In this document: positions 15,920-24,414 of the stretch, piece by piece | How positions within the stretch are numbered: position 1 is the first letter of the stretch | How the letters are laid out: each line of letters opens with the position of its first letter | From: GCA-2705995 sp048267965 | GTDB lineage: Bacteria; Bacteroidota; Bacteroidia; Flavobacteriales_G; Salibacteraceae | DNA: 64,000 nucleotides | Assembly: GCA_048267965.1 (NCBI GenBank) | Contig: JBLWWK010000015.1 | Coordinates: forward strand, 1-64,000 | Direction of reading: 5' to 3' | Made by a program: the position numbers and the translations under genes | Notes under the pieces: model-generated | Told to the model about the DNA's origin: nothing | Databases searched by the model: none | What the model saw: the letters and a program-made list of their open reading frames with translations, nothing else

Positions 15920-18307
15920 TTAAAAGGTGAAGTTATAGGTTACAGAAGGAACCGGAATTCCAATAATTGATAATTGGTAAGCCTGCGAACTGTTACGTGT
16001 AGAAGTATCGGTTACACTTTCTCCTGGAGGAGTTCTAAAGTAAATCGAGTACGGGTTCCTTCTACCATACAGGTTATAAACGCTAAAAATCCAAGAGCTT
16101 TTCCACTTTCTATTTTCATTTTTCTTGGGGGTATACGTTGCCGAAACATCTAAACGGTGTGTGGCAGGAACACGATTTGAGTTTCTATCAGAAAAGTAAG
16201 GAACTACTTTATCGTCATACACAAATCTACTTTCGGGATACGTAATTGGACGACCCGTAGCAAAAATGAAGTTTAAACCGAAATCCCATTCTTTGTTGTA
16301 ATCATAAATGGCAACAAGGCTAAAATCGTGCGGTTTATCCCAGTTAGCATTGTACCAATCGCCACCGTTAATGCCGTCTATTTGTTCAGAACCAAGGTCA
16401 ATTGCTTTTACTTGACGCTCGGTTTTAGAAAGGGTATAAGAAATCCAACCGGTTAATTTTCCTTTGGTTTTCTTAAACATAAATTCAGCACCGTAAGCTC
16501 TACCGTCTCCTGTTAAAAACTCCGTTTCAACCGTTTCGTTCAAGATCAGTTCAGCACCATCTCTGTAATCTAATAAATCGTTCATGGTTTTGTAGTACCC
16601 TTCAACAGAGAGTTGGTACATGTTTTTGTTCAGGTTTCTGTAATAACCTAAAGCTACCTGATCTGCCGTTCCGGGTTTTACATACTTACCAGCAGGTTTC
16701 CAAACATCGATGGGAGTAGCAGCCGTTGTATTCGAAACCAAGTGGATGTATTGTCTCATGCGGTTGTAGCTCAATTTAAGAGAGCTTACATCGGTTAACT
16801 GGTAATTAGCGCCAAAACGAGGTTCAAATCCACCGTAGTCTTTAGTTACGTCAAAATCATCGTGCTTGGTAGTTGAGATAATATCGTCTCTATCTGTTGG
16901 AGTTCCCGCTTCGTATTCGTTAATAACACCACCCATATTGAAGAAGTGAGAATAACGAAGTCCGTATTGCAATGTTAAGCGAGCGCCAATTCTTTGCTCG
17001 TTACCAACGTAAATGGCCGGTTCGAAAGCATTTTCGTGAGGAACTTCAACTACATCGATTAACGCTTCGTCACCAACGCCTTTAGCACGGCCTGGTCTAA
17101 AGTTGTAAAACAAACCGTTTACACCAAACTCTAGCGTGTTGTTCGGGTTCAGGTAATACGTTAAATCTGTTTTTAGGTTGTAATTGTAAATGTTCGATTC
17201 CCATTCAAAACCGTTACCTCCAAAATCTGCAGAAAGCGCATAACCGTAATCTGCATAAATAGCGGTAAAGTTGCTAAATAGCTTTTCGTTAAAAAGGTGA
17301 TTCCAACGTAAAGAAGCTGTTTTATTTCCCCAATCGTTTTCGAACGTACTACCAAAACCGAAAACATCACGACCAAGGTAAGTAGACAAGAACAGTCTGT
17401 TTTTATCGTTGATGGTGTAATTCACTTTAGCGTTTAAATCGTAGAAATACGCTTTGGTATCTTTCAATTCATCGTTAAAGAGCAAGAATAAATCGGCATA
17501 CGAACGTCTACCCGAAACTAGGAAAGACACTTTGTCTTTAACAATGGGTCCTTCTAAAGTTAAACGGCTAGAAACAGTACCGATTCCGCCATTCATTTTA
17601 AACTTCTTAGAATTTCCTTCTCGTTGGCGAACGTCCATTACAGAAGACAATCTACCACCGTAACGCGAAGGAATTCCACCTTTGTACAACTGAACATCTT
17701 TAACCGCATCAGGATTAAACACAGAGAAAAAGCCAAACAAGTGAGAAGAGTTGTAAACAGGAGCTTCGTCTAAAAGCAGCAAATTTTGGTCAATGTTACC
17801 ACCGCGCACGTTAAATCCAGGAGCACCTTCACCAACAGAAGACACACCGGGTAATAGCTGAATAGAACGAACCACATCGGCTTCACCCATAAACTGAGGG
17901 ATTTTCTCGATGGTTTTCATCTCCACTTTCTCTACCGACATTTGAACTTCTCGCAGGTTGGCATCTTCGCGCTCCCCTTTTACTTCAAATTCTTTCAGCA
18001 TTTGAGACTTAGCACCCAATTCGATGTTTTGCTTCACATCTTGGGTGAGTTCAATGGTTTTTACAATCGGTTCGTACCCAATAAAAGAAAAAGTTACCTC
18101 GTAGGTTCCTTGTTCTAAAGTTAATGAGTAAAAACCGTACAGGTTGGTGGTGGTACCAGACGCTAGTTGCGAAATAAAAACGGTAGCACCAATAAGTTCT
18201 TCGCCACTTTCTGCATCACTTATAAAACCGCTAAGGGTGTGTTTTTGTGCAGAGGCTGACAGGCCAAATAACATGCAAAGTAAAAAGAGCAATCTTTTCC
18301 AATTCAT
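15920..18307 (-). CDS. TonB-dependent outer-membrane receptor with N-terminal carboxypeptidase-regulatory-like domain
   Basis: A 795-residue outer-membrane transporter. Signal peptide 1-20, carboxypeptidase-D-regulatory-like domain (about 22-108: GFISDAESGEELIGATVFI), plug (about 120-225; MGEADVVRSIQLLPGVSSVGEGAPGFNVRGGNIDQNLLLLDEAPVYN), then a 22-strand type barrel ending in an aromatic residue (VTYNFTF). Energy would come from TonB/ExbBD elsewhere. The partner is a DUF4249 lipoprotein instead of SusD, so a polysaccharide substrate should not be assumed. It is the first gene of a three-gene operon; a palindrome and a weak promoter lie upstream. Confidence 0.9.
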   Translation of the reverse strand: MNWKRLLFLLCMLFGLSASAQKHTLSGFISDAESGEELIGATVFISQLASGTTTNLYGFYSLTLEQGTYEVTFSFIGYEPIVKTIELTQDVKQNIELGAKSQMLKEFEVKGEREDANLREVQMSVEKVEMKTIEKIPQFMGEADVVRSIQLLPGVSSVGEGAPGFNVRGGNIDQNLLLLDEAPVYNSSHLFGFFSVFNPDAVKDVQLYKGGIPSRYGGRLSSVMDVRQREGNSKKFKMNGGIGTVSSRLTLEGPIVKDKVSFLVSGRRSYADLFLLFNDELKDTKAYFYDLNAKVNYTINDKNRLFLSTYLGRDVFGFGSTFENDWGNKTASLRWNHLFNEKLFSNFTAIYADYGYALSADFGGNGFEWESNIYNYNLKTDLTYYLNPNNTLEFGVNGLFYNFRPGRAKGVGDEALIDVVEVPHENAFEPAIYVGNEQRIGARLTLQYGLRYSHFFNMGGVINEYEAGTPTDRDDIISTTKHDDFDVTKDYGGFEPRFGANYQLTDVSSLKLSYNRMRQYIHLVSNTTAATPIDVWKPAGKYVKPGTADQVALGYYRNLNKNMYQLSVEGYYKTMNDLLDYRDGAELILNETVETEFLTGDGRAYGAEFMFKKTKGKLTGWISYTLSKTERQVKAIDLGSEQIDGINGGDWYNANWDKPHDFSLVAIYDYNKEWDFGLNFIFATGRPITYPESRFVYDDKVVPYFSDRNSNRVPATHRLDVSATYTPKKNENRKWKSSWIFSVYNLYGRRNPYSIYFRTPPGESVTDTSTRNSSQAYQLSIIGIPVPSVTYNFTF

Positions 18308-18325
18308 GGGTTTAGGTTTGATTTT

Positions 18326-18375
18326 AATTTGGGGGCAAAAGTCTGCTCACAAACGTTAATAGACAAGCGTCTATT
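18326..18375 (-). promoter_or_regulatory. Candidate promoter and palindromic operator upstream of the TonB-receptor operon
   Basis: AATAGAC-AAGC-GTCTATT (18358-18375) is a perfect 7-base inverted repeat with a 4-base spacer. On the minus strand a TTG within it is followed by about 20 bases and GACTTTTG, one base off TAnnTTTG. An operator overlapping the -33 region would fit repression of a receptor operon. The regulator is unknown. Confidence 0.35.
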
Positions 18376-18555
18376 GTTCGAGTGGCATATAAAAGGGGTG
18401 AACGGAGATAAACATGTACTGAATTGTATTTTAAAGGAAATCAACCTGAATTTAAAGCGGTTAAAACAGATGAAAACAAAGAGAAATCATCATTTGAGAA
18501 AGATTGAGTAGAAGAGAAGAAGAAAAAGTAGCACAGAAATAGTGAAAGAAAAATA
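18376..18555. other. Gene-free spacer
   Basis: No gene or further signal recognised. It is AT-rich, with purine-rich runs towards the hairpin at 18556-18622. Confidence 0.5.
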
Positions 18556-18622
18556 TCGGTAGGAACGCGATTTTGACGGCTTCCGAACAGCACAACAATT
18601 GATGAAATCGGGTTCCTACCGA
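18556..18622 (-). terminator. Inverted pair of the 12-mer motif forming a terminator-like hairpin
   Basis: TCGGTAGGAACG plus CGATTT on the left and AAATCG plus GGTTCCTACCGA on the right form an 18-base stem with one mismatch and a loop of about 31 bases. On the minus strand the stem is followed by TATTTTTC. It begins 8 bases after the FAH-family gene stop (18630), so it is well placed as the terminator of that operon. The right arm is an exact 12-mer; the left arm differs at one base. Confidence 0.75.
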
Positions 18623-18629
18623 GAAGAAA

Positions 18630-19241
18630 TTATTTTACGCGAAACGATAAAACTTCTTGACCTTGAATAGAGCCTTTAAACTCATCGTTGATGGCTACTT
18701 TGCCAACACCCGCTGGGGTTCCTGTAAAAATGAGGTCGCCAATTTTAAGAGTAAAAAACTGACTAACGTATTCGATTATTTGATCGATTGAAAAGAGCAT
18801 ATCGCTGGTGTTGCCTTTTTGAACAAGCTCGCCATTTTTATGAAGATCAAAATCGATGTTATCCATCTGTGGAAGTGATTCTACAGTGATAAATTCACCC
18901 ATTAAGGCAGAACTATCAAAACCTTTGGCTTTTTCCCAAGGAAGTCCTTTTTCTTTTAGTTGTTGCTGTAAGTCGCGAGCGGTAAAATCGATACCCAAAC
19001 CAATTTCGTTGTAATACTTGTGGGCAAACTTGGCTTGTATGTGCTTGCCAATGCGATTAATCTTAACAACCAATTCTGCTTCGTAGTGAATGTCAGAAGA
19101 AAAATCGGGTAAGAAAAAAGGCTTGTTATGCGGCAATAGAGCGGAGTCTGGCTTGCAAAAAACAACTGGTTCTGTGGGTACTTCGTTGTTGAGTTCTTTG
19201 GCGTGTTGAGCGTAATTACGACCAATGCAAATAATCTTCAT
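18630..19241 (-). CDS. Fumarylacetoacetate hydrolase (FAH) family protein
   Basis: A 203-residue cytosolic enzyme of the FAH superfamily, which cleaves or isomerises C-C bonds of acylpyruvates with a divalent metal. IGRNYAQHAKELNNEVPTEPVVFCKP is the classic start. The metal-binding acidic residues are visible in HYEAELVV and in GIDFTARDLQ, and FTGTPAGVG closes the fold. Short single-domain members are typically acylpyruvases or oxaloacetate decarboxylases. The exact substrate cannot be told. It follows the exonuclease gene by 9 bases in the same operon and ends before the motif hairpin. Confidence 0.88.
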   Translation of the reverse strand: MKIICIGRNYAQHAKELNNEVPTEPVVFCKPDSALLPHNKPFFLPDFSSDIHYEAELVVKINRIGKHIQAKFAHKYYNEIGLGIDFTARDLQQQLKEKGLPWEKAKGFDSSALMGEFITVESLPQMDNIDFDLHKNGELVQKGNTSDMLFSIDQIIEYVSQFFTLKIGDLIFTGTPAGVGKVAINDEFKGSIQGQEVLSFRVK

Positions 19242-19250
19242 AAGTCAGAA

Positions 19251-20015
19251 TTAAGAGTTCATTTTCTTTTTGATTCGGGTAAGAATTTGCTTGGTATCGG
19301 CTGGGAAATCACCTTTCATCATCCAACTGTAATAACCGGGTTCTTGCGCTAGAACATCTTCTACCAGCTTGCCCTTGTGTTTACCAAAGTTGAATACAAT
19401 CTTTTTATCAGAGTTGTAGGCAAATCTCCCCATTAAATCTACGTGATTCGATCTTCTAGAGAATTGATCAAGAAATTCTACATTGTTTTGAAGTTCTTCG
19501 TAACGTTCTAATTGAGCCATTAAAACCTCGAAAGTGGCTGTGTTATCGGCTTCTGCGCTGTGGGCACCTTCTAATTCTTTGTTGCAATAAAACTGATAAG
19601 CGGCCGCTAATGTGCGCTGTTCCATTTTGTGGAAAATATTCTGCACATCTACTAAACTTCTATCGCTAATATCGAAATCGAAACCAGCGCGTTTAAATTC
19701 TTCAATGAGTACAGGTACATCGAATTTATTCGAATTATAACCAGCTAAATCGCAATCGTTCAAGAAGATATAGAGAATAGGAGCGAGGTCTTTAAAGGTA
19801 GGCTCGTCTTTTATGTCTTCGTTGGTAATACCATGAACGGCAGATACTGCAGACGGAATAGGCATTTCAGGATTAACACGTTGTGTTTTGGTTTCCTTTT
19901 TTCCGTTAGGATGAATTTTCAGGATAGAATACTCTACAATTCTATCGGTTCCTACATTTACACCCGTAGTTTCTAAATCAAAAAATGCGATTGGCTTTTT
20001 CAGGTTCAATTTCAT
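19251..20015 (-). CDS. DnaQ-like 3'-5' exonuclease
   Basis: A 254-residue DEDD exonuclease. Exo I is FFDLETTG near the start, Exo II is DLAGYNSNKFDVPVL, and Exo III is HSAEADNTAT (DEDDh type). The C-terminal half carries FNFGKHKGKLVEDVL and GYYSWMMKGDFPADT, an extension typical of Bacteroidota relatives and absent from the polymerase III epsilon subunit core. It probably acts in DNA repair or RNA/DNA end trimming. I prefer the ATG at 20015 to the in-frame ATG at 20063, because the latter overlaps the terminator of the upstream porin gene and the catalytic motif normally starts close to the N-terminus. A TACTTTTG box ends only 5 bases before this ATG. Confidence 0.85.
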   Translation of the reverse strand: MKLNLKKPIAFFDLETTGVNVGTDRIVEYSILKIHPNGKKETKTQRVNPEMPIPSAVSAVHGITNEDIKDEPTFKDLAPILYIFLNDCDLAGYNSNKFDVPVLIEEFKRAGFDFDISDRSLVDVQNIFHKMEQRTLAAAYQFYCNKELEGAHSAEADNTATFEVLMAQLERYEELQNNVEFLDQFSRRSNHVDLMGRFAYNSDKKIVFNFGKHKGKLVEDVLAQEPGYYSWMMKGDFPADTKQILTRIKKKMNS

Positions 20016-20020
20016 AGTTG

Positions 20021-20028
20021 CAAAAGTA
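20021..20028 (-). promoter_or_regulatory. -7 box TACTTTTG immediately upstream of the exonuclease gene
   Basis: Exact TAnnTTTG on the minus strand, 5 bases before the ATG at 20015. The transcript would begin at or next to the start codon, so it would be leaderless or nearly so. No clear -33 TTG. Confidence 0.5.
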
Positions 20029-20064
20029 TTGATTGCAATAGTTAAATAGTAGCATTTAAACATG

Positions 20065-20098
20065 AAAAAGCCCCGATAATCATCTTATCGAGGCTTTT
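20065..20098 (-). terminator. Intrinsic terminator of the porin gene
   Basis: AAAAGCCCCGATAA pairs with TTATCGAGGCTTTT around the loop TCATC (one mismatch), with T on the minus strand after the stem. It lies 22 bases after the porin stop. Confidence 0.8.
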
Positions 20099-20119
20099 GA
20101 ACCAAAAAGAAGAAAAAGA

Positions 20120-20839
20120 TTATTTCAAGAAGTAATAAGCTACTGAAACGTTAAAGACTCTATGATTACTTCTGTAGTCTTTACGATCATAAGTGTCTGA
20201 ACTGTAGTTGGGTGCAAGGTTACCTAAACCGTGAGAATAACCTGCGTTGATTTGTAAATCACCTAATTCTACGCCCACTCCAGCACTTAAACCAAAGTCT
20301 AATCCCATGTAAGGAGTTTCGTCATCACTGAAGTCAGAATCTTCTACCTCACCGTAAGTGGGTTTTAAATCGTATTCTTCGTCAAATTCGATTTTAAAGT
20401 TATTGTCTTCGTAAGAGTAGTTCTCTTTGTTTTTACCGCCAATACCAGCTGCGATGTAAGGCCCTAAGTAGGCTTGGAAAATGCTGAACTTCACTACCCC
20501 GTGAATAGGCATTTCAATATAATTGTAGGTGTAACGATCGTAGCCATCAATGTTTTCATATTCTTCTAAGTCGTCTTCTAAATCTACAGAATAGCCTTTT
20601 TGGGTGAATAATAAGGCTGATTGAATAGCGAAGTTATCGGTGATGCCATACTCAAGTGCGGCACCCACATGAAATAAAGGACGAAATTTAGTAGATGGTT
20701 CAAGGTCTGAGTCATCGTAGTTAAAACCTACATTGGCAAGGTTAAGACCACCTTTAACACCTACTTTTAACTGCGCAAATGCACTGGTAGTAATAAATGT
20801 GGCAATTGCTACTGCTGATAATGTAAATAGTTTACGCAT
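20120..20839 (-). CDS. Outer-membrane beta-barrel (PorT-family-like) protein
   Basis: A 239-residue outer-membrane protein. The signal peptide ends in TTSAFAQ (about residue 22). The first strand LKVGVKGGLNLANVGF and the alternating amphipathic strands after it, ending VFNVSVAYYFLK with a final aromatic region, fit an eight-stranded barrel of the outer-membrane beta-barrel/PorT-like family. Long acidic loops (DLEDDLEEYENIDGYD and EVEDSDFSDDE) probably face outside. Most such proteins have no known function, and calling it a T9SS PorT would go too far. It is a single gene with its own terminator. Confidence 0.78.
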   Translation of the reverse strand: MRKLFTLSAVAIATFITTSAFAQLKVGVKGGLNLANVGFNYDDSDLEPSTKFRPLFHVGAALEYGITDNFAIQSALLFTQKGYSVDLEDDLEEYENIDGYDRYTYNYIEMPIHGVVKFSIFQAYLGPYIAAGIGGKNKENYSYEDNNFKIEFDEEYDLKPTYGEVEDSDFSDDETPYMGLDFGLSAGVGVELGDLQINAGYSHGLGNLAPNYSSDTYDRKDYRSNHRVFNVSVAYYFLK

Positions 20840-20971
20840 AATACTTTGGTTAAGTTTACCTACTCGTTAGGTTTTTCGGTTTACACCCTTACTCTTTTTG
20901 TTTCAGGATTTTCAGAAACTCCTATTCAGCAATAGCCAATTAACATGCCAAAAATGAGTTGGCTAGAAAAC

Positions 20972-21007
20972 AAAAAAGCAAAGCAAATTAATTTGCTTGG
21001 CTTTAAA
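20972..21007 (-). terminator. Intrinsic terminator of the E2 gene
   Basis: AAAGC-A-AAGCAAATT pairs with AATTTGCTT-G-GCTTT as a nearly perfect palindrome, just after the E2 stop at 21030 on the minus strand. Confidence 0.65.
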
Positions 21008-21029
21008 AAGGTGTATTATAAAGAAGTGA

Positions 21030-22352
21030 TTAAACTTCTCTGGTAACGTCAAAACTTTCTAGGTAATCTGCCATACGTCTCACAAACATTCCGCCTAAAG
21101 CACCGTCAACTATTCGGTGATCGTAAGAGTGTGATAAGTACATCATGTGGCGAATGCCTAGTGTATCCCCAGCTTCTGTTTCGATTACTGCTGGTTTTTT
21201 ACGAATGGCTCCTACCGCCATAATAGCTACTTGAGGTTGCGGAATAATAGGGGTGCCCATTACGTTTCCGAAAGAACCTACGTTAGAGATGCTATACGTT
21301 GCACCTTGAATCTCGTCTGGGCTCAATTTGTTTTCTCTTGCTCTTGTAGCTAGATCGTTTACTTTTTTACTTAAACCAACCAAGTTAAGTTGATCAGCAT
21401 CGTGAATAACTGGTAAAATTAGGTTTCCAGAAGGAAGTGCAGTTGCCATTCCGATATGGATACCTTTTTTACGGATAATGTTATCACCATCTACCGAAGC
21501 GTTAATCATTGGGAAATCTTTAATGGCTTTTACAGCCGCTTCGATAAAGATAGGAGTAAAGGTAATTTTGGTTCCTTCACGCTTTTCGAAGTCTTTTTTA
21601 ATACGATTTCTCCAATTTACGATGTTGGTAACGTCTACTTCAACAAAAGAGGTTACGTGAGCAGAAGTATGTTTAGAATCTACCATGTTTTTCGCAATGA
21701 TTTTGCGCATGCGATCCATTTCAATTACTTCTACATCGCTACCGTAAGATTTGGCAGGCTGTTGTTGTTTAACAGCAGGTTGAGCTTTTGGAGCAGCTGC
21801 TTTAGGAGCAGGAGCTGCAGTAGCTTGGCCATTTCTTCCGTTGTTGATGTAATCTAAAATATCGTGCTTGGTAACTCTTCCGTTTTGGCCAGAACCATTA
21901 ATAGATTCTAACTCTGCAAGAGCAATACCTTCTTCTTTTGCTATGTTTTTTACTAAAGGTGAGTAAAAACGATCACTAGAGGCAAAGTCAGGAGCGGCAG
22001 TTGCTTCTGCAACTGGTTGTGGAGCGCTATTGTTAGCGACAGCCGCTGGTGCAGGAGCAGCATTTTCGGTAGTAGCAGCGCCAGAATCTCCACCGGCAGA
22101 TGGTGCTTCACCATCGGTAGAAATAATTGCGATTACGTCACCTACGTTAGCTACTTCGCCTTCTTGAACTCTAATTTCGTGAATTACTCCATCTGCTGGT
22201 GCTGGAACCTCAGAGTCTACTTTATCGGTTGCTATTTCAACTAAAGATTCTTCTGCTTCTATAGAATCGCCTTCAGCTTTGAGCCATGTAGTAATGGTTG
22301 CTTCGGCAACACTTTCACCCATTTTAGGGAGGAGTACTTCAACTAATGCCAT
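21030..22352 (-). CDS. Dihydrolipoamide acyltransferase, E2 component of a 2-oxoacid dehydrogenase complex
   Basis: A 440-residue cytosolic E2. A lipoyl domain (1-78) carries the attachment lysine in EIATDKVDSEV. An Ala/Pro-rich linker follows, then the peripheral subunit-binding domain (about 130-170: YSPLVKNIAKEEGIALAELESI), a second linker, and the catalytic acyltransferase domain (about 205-440) with SHSYDHRIVDGALGG holding the catalytic His and Asp. DKVDSEVPAPADG is usual in branched-chain or general 2-oxoacid complexes of Bacteroidota. The fused E1 at 44986-46965 is a likely partner although it is 23 kb away. A strong promoter lies upstream. Which substrate (pyruvate, 2-oxoglutarate or branched-chain) is not decided by sequence alone. 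Confidence 0.9.
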   Translation of the reverse strand: MALVEVLLPKMGESVAEATITTWLKAEGDSIEAEESLVEIATDKVDSEVPAPADGVIHEIRVQEGEVANVGDVIAIISTDGEAPSAGGDSGAATTENAAPAPAAVANNSAPQPVAEATAAPDFASSDRFYSPLVKNIAKEEGIALAELESINGSGQNGRVTKHDILDYINNGRNGQATAAPAPKAAAPKAQPAVKQQQPAKSYGSDVEVIEMDRMRKIIAKNMVDSKHTSAHVTSFVEVDVTNIVNWRNRIKKDFEKREGTKITFTPIFIEAAVKAIKDFPMINASVDGDNIIRKKGIHIGMATALPSGNLILPVIHDADQLNLVGLSKKVNDLATRARENKLSPDEIQGATYSISNVGSFGNVMGTPIIPQPQVAIMAVGAIRKKPAVIETEAGDTLGIRHMMYLSHSYDHRIVDGALGGMFVRRMADYLESFDVTREV

Positions 22353-22375
22353 ATTAAACTTTGTTTTTCGAGGTG

Positions 22376-22405
22376 CAAAATTAACTGAAAAAATGGGTTT
22401 TCCAA
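22376..22405 (-). promoter_or_regulatory. Promoter of the E2 gene
   Basis: On the minus strand TTG (plus 22403-22405), 19 bases, TAATTTTG (plus 22376-22383), then 23 bases to the ATG. Full match to the Bacteroidota sigma consensus. Confidence 0.75.
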
Positions 22406-22450
22406 CTGGTAACTATTTCTTAAAGTTACGCGTGAGTAGTGAGGTTTGAG

Positions 22451-24412
22451 CTATTTTTTGGTTCCTAATGCTTGTATATTCTTTAGAATGAACCCTATAT
22501 CTCGCCACCATTGGTAGGTTCTAGCGTAATTAATGTTGGCAATTTCAGTATTGTTCGAATCTTTATTTTGAGAATTTACAGAATTTCCAACTTTTAAAAC
22601 TGCTGGTTTTATTTTTGGTAAAATATGCTTTTGACTTTCTAATGGTAAAAAGCCTACCCACGTTTTACGTCCTACGGCTACCTGAAACAGATTACCTAAA
22701 AACTGAATTTTTTCTCGTTGAAATAGAATTAAAATAGGTGAAAAGATGAAAAAGAATAGAGTAGATAATAAATCTACCGTTCTCTTTGCTCGTTTGTTGT
22801 GAGGCGATACAATAGCATTAAGATTATCGATGCTGTAGAGAGAACCAGGAGTATGAATGGAGCTGCTACCAATAATAAATTCGGTATCTCTTGGCGCAAT
22901 TTTATACTCCAAATTGGGGTCTTCTAAGTAAGACATCTCGTTAATAATTTGAAAGCTAGATGTGCTTTCTCCGCAGAAAATCACCTCGTTGAGCTTAAAG
23001 GTTTGTACCACTTCTTTTAATTGACCAATGGTGGCAATAAAGTGATTGGTTTTGTTTTGAAATTGATTGGTAGGAGCCACTTCAATCATTACCTCAGGCT
23101 GCTGAAGAGTTGAGGTGATTAGATGTTTTACACGCGCTAATTCGCTGAATTCTCCCACAACGGCCATCCTTTTGGCTGAGCCTGTTTTCCAATGAAATTC
23201 TTTTAAACCAACGAGCGTAAGTAATAAGCGAACAATGCTCAACGATAAAATGGGCAAAACGGATCCTACCGTGATAATAGCTCTGCTAAAACGCATGTTT
23301 TCTGGTAAAAGCGCGTAAGAAACTAGTACAAAAAGGGACGAAAAAGCAATGCCTTTCCACAATTTTTTCCATTTAAAAGGTGTGTCGTAACCGCCCGCGT
23401 AGAGAATGGTAATGAGGTAAATAACGCCAATACTGATAAACGATGGCCACACCAAATTCTCTGGATGCTGAATACCAGTTCGCCAACTGTAAAATTGCTG
23501 AAGCGCCCAAAAGCTGCCAATTATTGAAGCAAAATCAATGGTAGGAACCCAAATTCTCTCTGCAAATCGTTTCAGAATGGCGAGTGAAGCTCTAAAATAA
23601 ATAGCTAAACGAATCAGTATTTCGAATAAACCCGCTTTCGATTTAGAAAAGTGTTTTTGCGCAAAAATGATCATGGCGTTGTAAAACACAAATACGTAGT
23701 TGATGCTACTTTTCTTGGTGCTTTCGCCTTTGTAATGAATTATAGAGGTATCTGAAAAATAGTAGTTGTTATAACCGCCTAATTTTATTCTCCACGATAA
23801 ATCGATGTCTTCTCCGTACATGAAAAAATCTTCATCGAGTAAACCCACTTTATCGAGTGCTGTTTTACGCATAAGCATATAGGCACCAGCTAGAATGTCG
23901 ATAGAATGGTTTTCGTGTTCGCTCAGATAAGAAAGGTGATATTGGCCAAAACGCTTTGATTTTGGGAAGAAGCTACTTAAACCAAATATTTTATAAAATG
24001 CTACTTCTGGCGTTGGTAAACCTCTTTTCGATTCGGGAAGAAAATTGCCTTTTCCATCAATCATTCTTACTCCCAAACCGCCTGCATCTGGGTGTTGATC
24101 CATAAATTGAAGGCACTTCTCAAAAGTATCTTCCACTACAACCGTATCTGGATTTAAGAGTAGAATGTATTCGCCTTTTGCAACGCGCATAGCTTGGTTG
24201 TTGGCCTTAGAAAAGCCAACGTTGTCTTTGTTTTCGATCAGTTTTACCCACGGAAACTTCTGCCGAACCATATCGCAACTGCCGTCTCCAGAACGGTTAT
24301 CTACTACGTATACTTCAGCGTCTATATTTTCAATAGCTCGTTGCACCGAGAGCAAACACTGCTCTAAAAAGTAGCGCACATTATAATTGACAATTACTAC
24401 TGTTAATTTCAC
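22451..24412 (-). CDS. Glycosyltransferase family 2 fused to a polyprenyl-glycosylphosphotransferase-like C-terminal half
   Basis: A 653-residue membrane protein. Residues 1-255 are a GT2 domain of the rhamnosyltransferase type (VVIVNYNVRYFLEQCL, VVDNRSGDGS, LLLNPDTVV, GEDIDLSWR). Then come membrane helices (about 300-420), a Rossmann-like segment beginning KRMAVVGEF, and a piece resembling bacterial sugar transferases that opens with AKRTVDLLS near residue 541. The catalytic KPGLTG-type and arginine-rich motifs of that family are not recognisable, so the C-terminal domain may be inactive or a scaffold. It starts with GTG (MKLTVVIVNYN), 2 bases after the recR stop, with no ATG alternative. 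Probable role: assembly of a lipid-linked glycan. Confidence 0.8.
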   Translation of the reverse strand: MKLTVVIVNYNVRYFLEQCLLSVQRAIENIDAEVYVVDNRSGDGSCDMVRQKFPWVKLIENKDNVGFSKANNQAMRVAKGEYILLLNPDTVVVEDTFEKCLQFMDQHPDAGGLGVRMIDGKGNFLPESKRGLPTPEVAFYKIFGLSSFFPKSKRFGQYHLSYLSEHENHSIDILAGAYMLMRKTALDKVGLLDEDFFMYGEDIDLSWRIKLGGYNNYYFSDTSIIHYKGESTKKSSINYVFVFYNAMIIFAQKHFSKSKAGLFEILIRLAIYFRASLAILKRFAERIWVPTIDFASIIGSFWALQQFYSWRTGIQHPENLVWPSFISIGVIYLITILYAGGYDTPFKWKKLWKGIAFSSLFVLVSYALLPENMRFSRAIITVGSVLPILSLSIVRLLLTLVGLKEFHWKTGSAKRMAVVGEFSELARVKHLITSTLQQPEVMIEVAPTNQFQNKTNHFIATIGQLKEVVQTFKLNEVIFCGESTSSFQIINEMSYLEDPNLEYKIAPRDTEFIIGSSSIHTPGSLYSIDNLNAIVSPHNKRAKRTVDLLSTLFFFIFSPILILFQREKIQFLGNLFQVAVGRKTWVGFLPLESQKHILPKIKPAVLKVGNSVNSQNKDSNNTEIANINYARTYQWWRDIGFILKNIQALGTKK

Positions 24413-24414
24413 AC

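Noticed and set aside
20016..20063. Upstream ATG of the exonuclease
   Set aside because: It lies at the edge of the porin terminator hairpin and upstream of the best -7 box; the extra residues are not conserved in character.
20858..20872. ACCTA-CTCGT-TAGGT palindrome upstream of the porin gene
   Set aside because: The arms are only five bases long, which is expected by chance in this much sequence.
21456..21857. Plus-strand frame of 133 codons antisense to E2
   Set aside because: It is a shadow of the E2 coding sequence, with no domain or promoter.
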